Shown here: one piece after another, positions 63,151 through 64,000 of the stretch
Position numbering within the stretch: position 1 is the stretch's first letter
Layout: each line of letters opens with the position of its first letter
NCBI RefSeq assembly: GCF_016592555.1
Contig: NZ_AP014546.1
Span: 1,178,001 to 1,242,000 of the forward strand
DNA length: 64,000 nt
From: Neptunomonas japonica JAMM 1380
Lineage (GTDB): Bacteria; Pseudomonadota; Gammaproteobacteria; Pseudomonadales; Balneatricaceae
Direction of reading: 5' to 3'
Made by a program: the position numbers and the translations under genes
The notes under the pieces: model-generated
What the model saw: only the letters and a program-made list of their open reading frames with translations
The model's database searches: none
What the model was told of the DNA's origin: nothing

Positions 63151-63954
63151 TTAAAACTCATTATTGAAAACAAGCTGTTCAATCATTTTCTTCATCATGT
63201 CGTAAGAAAGTGGTTTTGCACACAAGGCTGATACACCAGCGCTTTGAATGGCTGCAAGTTGGCTTTTGTTTTGTTCAGATGTGACCATCATTATTGGAAT
63301 GGTCGCTTGTTCACCATGCGTTCGAATATACTCAACCATCTCGCGGCCATCAATATTAGGCATGTTGTAGTCGGAAATGATTAGATCAAATGTTTGCTGT
63401 TTGAGTATATTGAGTGCTTGTGCGCCGTCGACTGCTTCCGTAATATCGTGAATGCCTAAGTTGTCGAGAATCTGGTGCAAATATTTACGAGAAACCAAGC
63501 TGTCATCGACAAGAAGTATTTTTAGGTTTTCAAATGCCTCTGTTTTGTCTTCATCTGGAGTATCAAGGTCAATCAAATAGTGCAGAGTGCTTTGTAGAGA
63601 AATGCCTAATTCTTTACGTGTAAAAGGCTTAGGTAAGATAGCAATAGCACCCGATTGTCTTATGGGTTCAAGATAACGATAGTGCGTTTCTGATGAAATC
63701 AGTAGAAATGTTATATTGCAAAGGTTAGGGTCCCCGCGCATCTCTTTAACAACCTCTGTACCTGTCATGTCAGGTAAATGCATGGATGATAAGACTATAT
63801 CGGGAGTTTGTAGCTGTATAGCGCTGAGTGCAGAACGTCCATCACTGAACTCATCAATATTATCTATTCCAAAGCTTTTCAGATGGTTAACGATAATCGT
63901 CCTTTGTACTCTTGACGGTTCAATGATGAGTACAAACAATTCTGAAAAATTCAT
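63151..63954 (-). CDS. Double-receiver response regulator, first receiver degenerate
   Basis: 267 residues made of two CheY-like domains with no output domain. In the first (1-125) the acidic pair is EP in LFVLIIEPSRVQR and the phosphorylation Asp is Ser in PDIVLSSMHLPDMTG, so it cannot be phosphorylated in the usual way; Lys in ILPKPF remains. The second (140-267) is intact: LLVDDSLVSRKYL, DLIISDYNMPNIDG, MMVTSEQ and CAKP. It converges on the chemoreceptor gene with about 50 bases between. Likely a chemotaxis-linked or two-component signalling adaptor. Confidence 0.9.
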   Translation of the reverse strand: MNFSELFVLIIEPSRVQRTIIVNHLKSFGIDNIDEFSDGRSALSAIQLQTPDIVLSSMHLPDMTGTEVVKEMRGDPNLCNITFLLISSETHYRYLEPIRQSGAIAILPKPFTRKELGISLQSTLHYLIDLDTPDEDKTEAFENLKILLVDDSLVSRKYLHQILDNLGIHDITEAVDGAQALNILKQQTFDLIISDYNMPNIDGREMVEYIRTHGEQATIPIMMVTSEQNKSQLAAIQSAGVSALCAKPLSYDMMKKMIEQLVFNNEF

Positions 63955-64000
63955 ATTAGATCTCTATATAACAAAAGCTAGTGTATTAGAGAATTAGTCT

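Overview
The window looks like a stretch of chromosome from a marine gammaproteobacterium of the Oceanospirillales/Pseudomonadales kind (inference). The support is protein flavour (DUF2947, YcgL, YcgN, RimB, a FusB-type second EF-G), the block dnaX-ybaB-recR-rnd-ycgL-ycgN, a typical gammaproteobacterial 4.5S RNA, and moderate-to-low GC. No phage, transposase, integrase, tRNA or CRISPR array was seen.

Layout. 1-4.4 kb: the 5' part of an NhaD-type antiporter, a GIY-YIG protein, then a zinc operon (His-rich ZrgA-like protein, ABC ATPase, FtsX-like permease, frameshifted DUF3299 gene) behind a promoter whose -10 is covered by a Zur-like box. 4.6-13.1 kb: an aminotransferase/omega-amidase pair, ChaN-like protein, hibernation factor, several small conserved proteins, an exported ATP-dependent DNA ligase, a DnaJ-related protein and a membrane diguanylate cyclase. 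13.3-18.9 kb: an apparent three-gene operon of a membrane diheme c-type cytochrome (RoxA/fatty-acid-dioxygenase-like), a cytochrome P450 and a patatin lipase carrying an inserted membrane domain. This is the best candidate for a little-described system, probably lipid release and oxygenation; a nine-C run near the start of the cytochrome gene could switch it off. 19-23.4 kb: DUF1304, DUF3465, peroxiredoxin, YceI/cytochrome b561 and a LysR regulator, then the 4.5S RNA gene ffs.

24-29.8 kb: rimK, an aspartoacylase-like gene and rimB (ribosomal protein S6 tail modification), MscS, MgtE and a wrecked zntB. 29.9-39.9 kb: a copper/silver block with CusCBA-type RND efflux, four small c-type cytochromes and three small Met/His/Cys-rich exported proteins. 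40-43.2 kb: fusB, flanked by the debris of an EAL-domain gene and by a decayed second copy of one of the copper-block cytochromes.

43.4-64 kb: core housekeeping. dnaX has a complete programmed frameshift signal (predicted gamma of 484 residues) next to 27 perfect CCAGCT repeats. It is followed by ybaB, recR, rnd, ycgL and ycgN; rpsA with a three-hairpin leader; prc; two FKBP isomerases; an M18 aminopeptidase; a MoxR-DUF58-transglutaminase operon with a YgjP-like metalloprotease; a chemoreceptor with a C-terminal sensory-like domain; and a double-receiver response regulator whose first receiver has lost its phosphorylation site.
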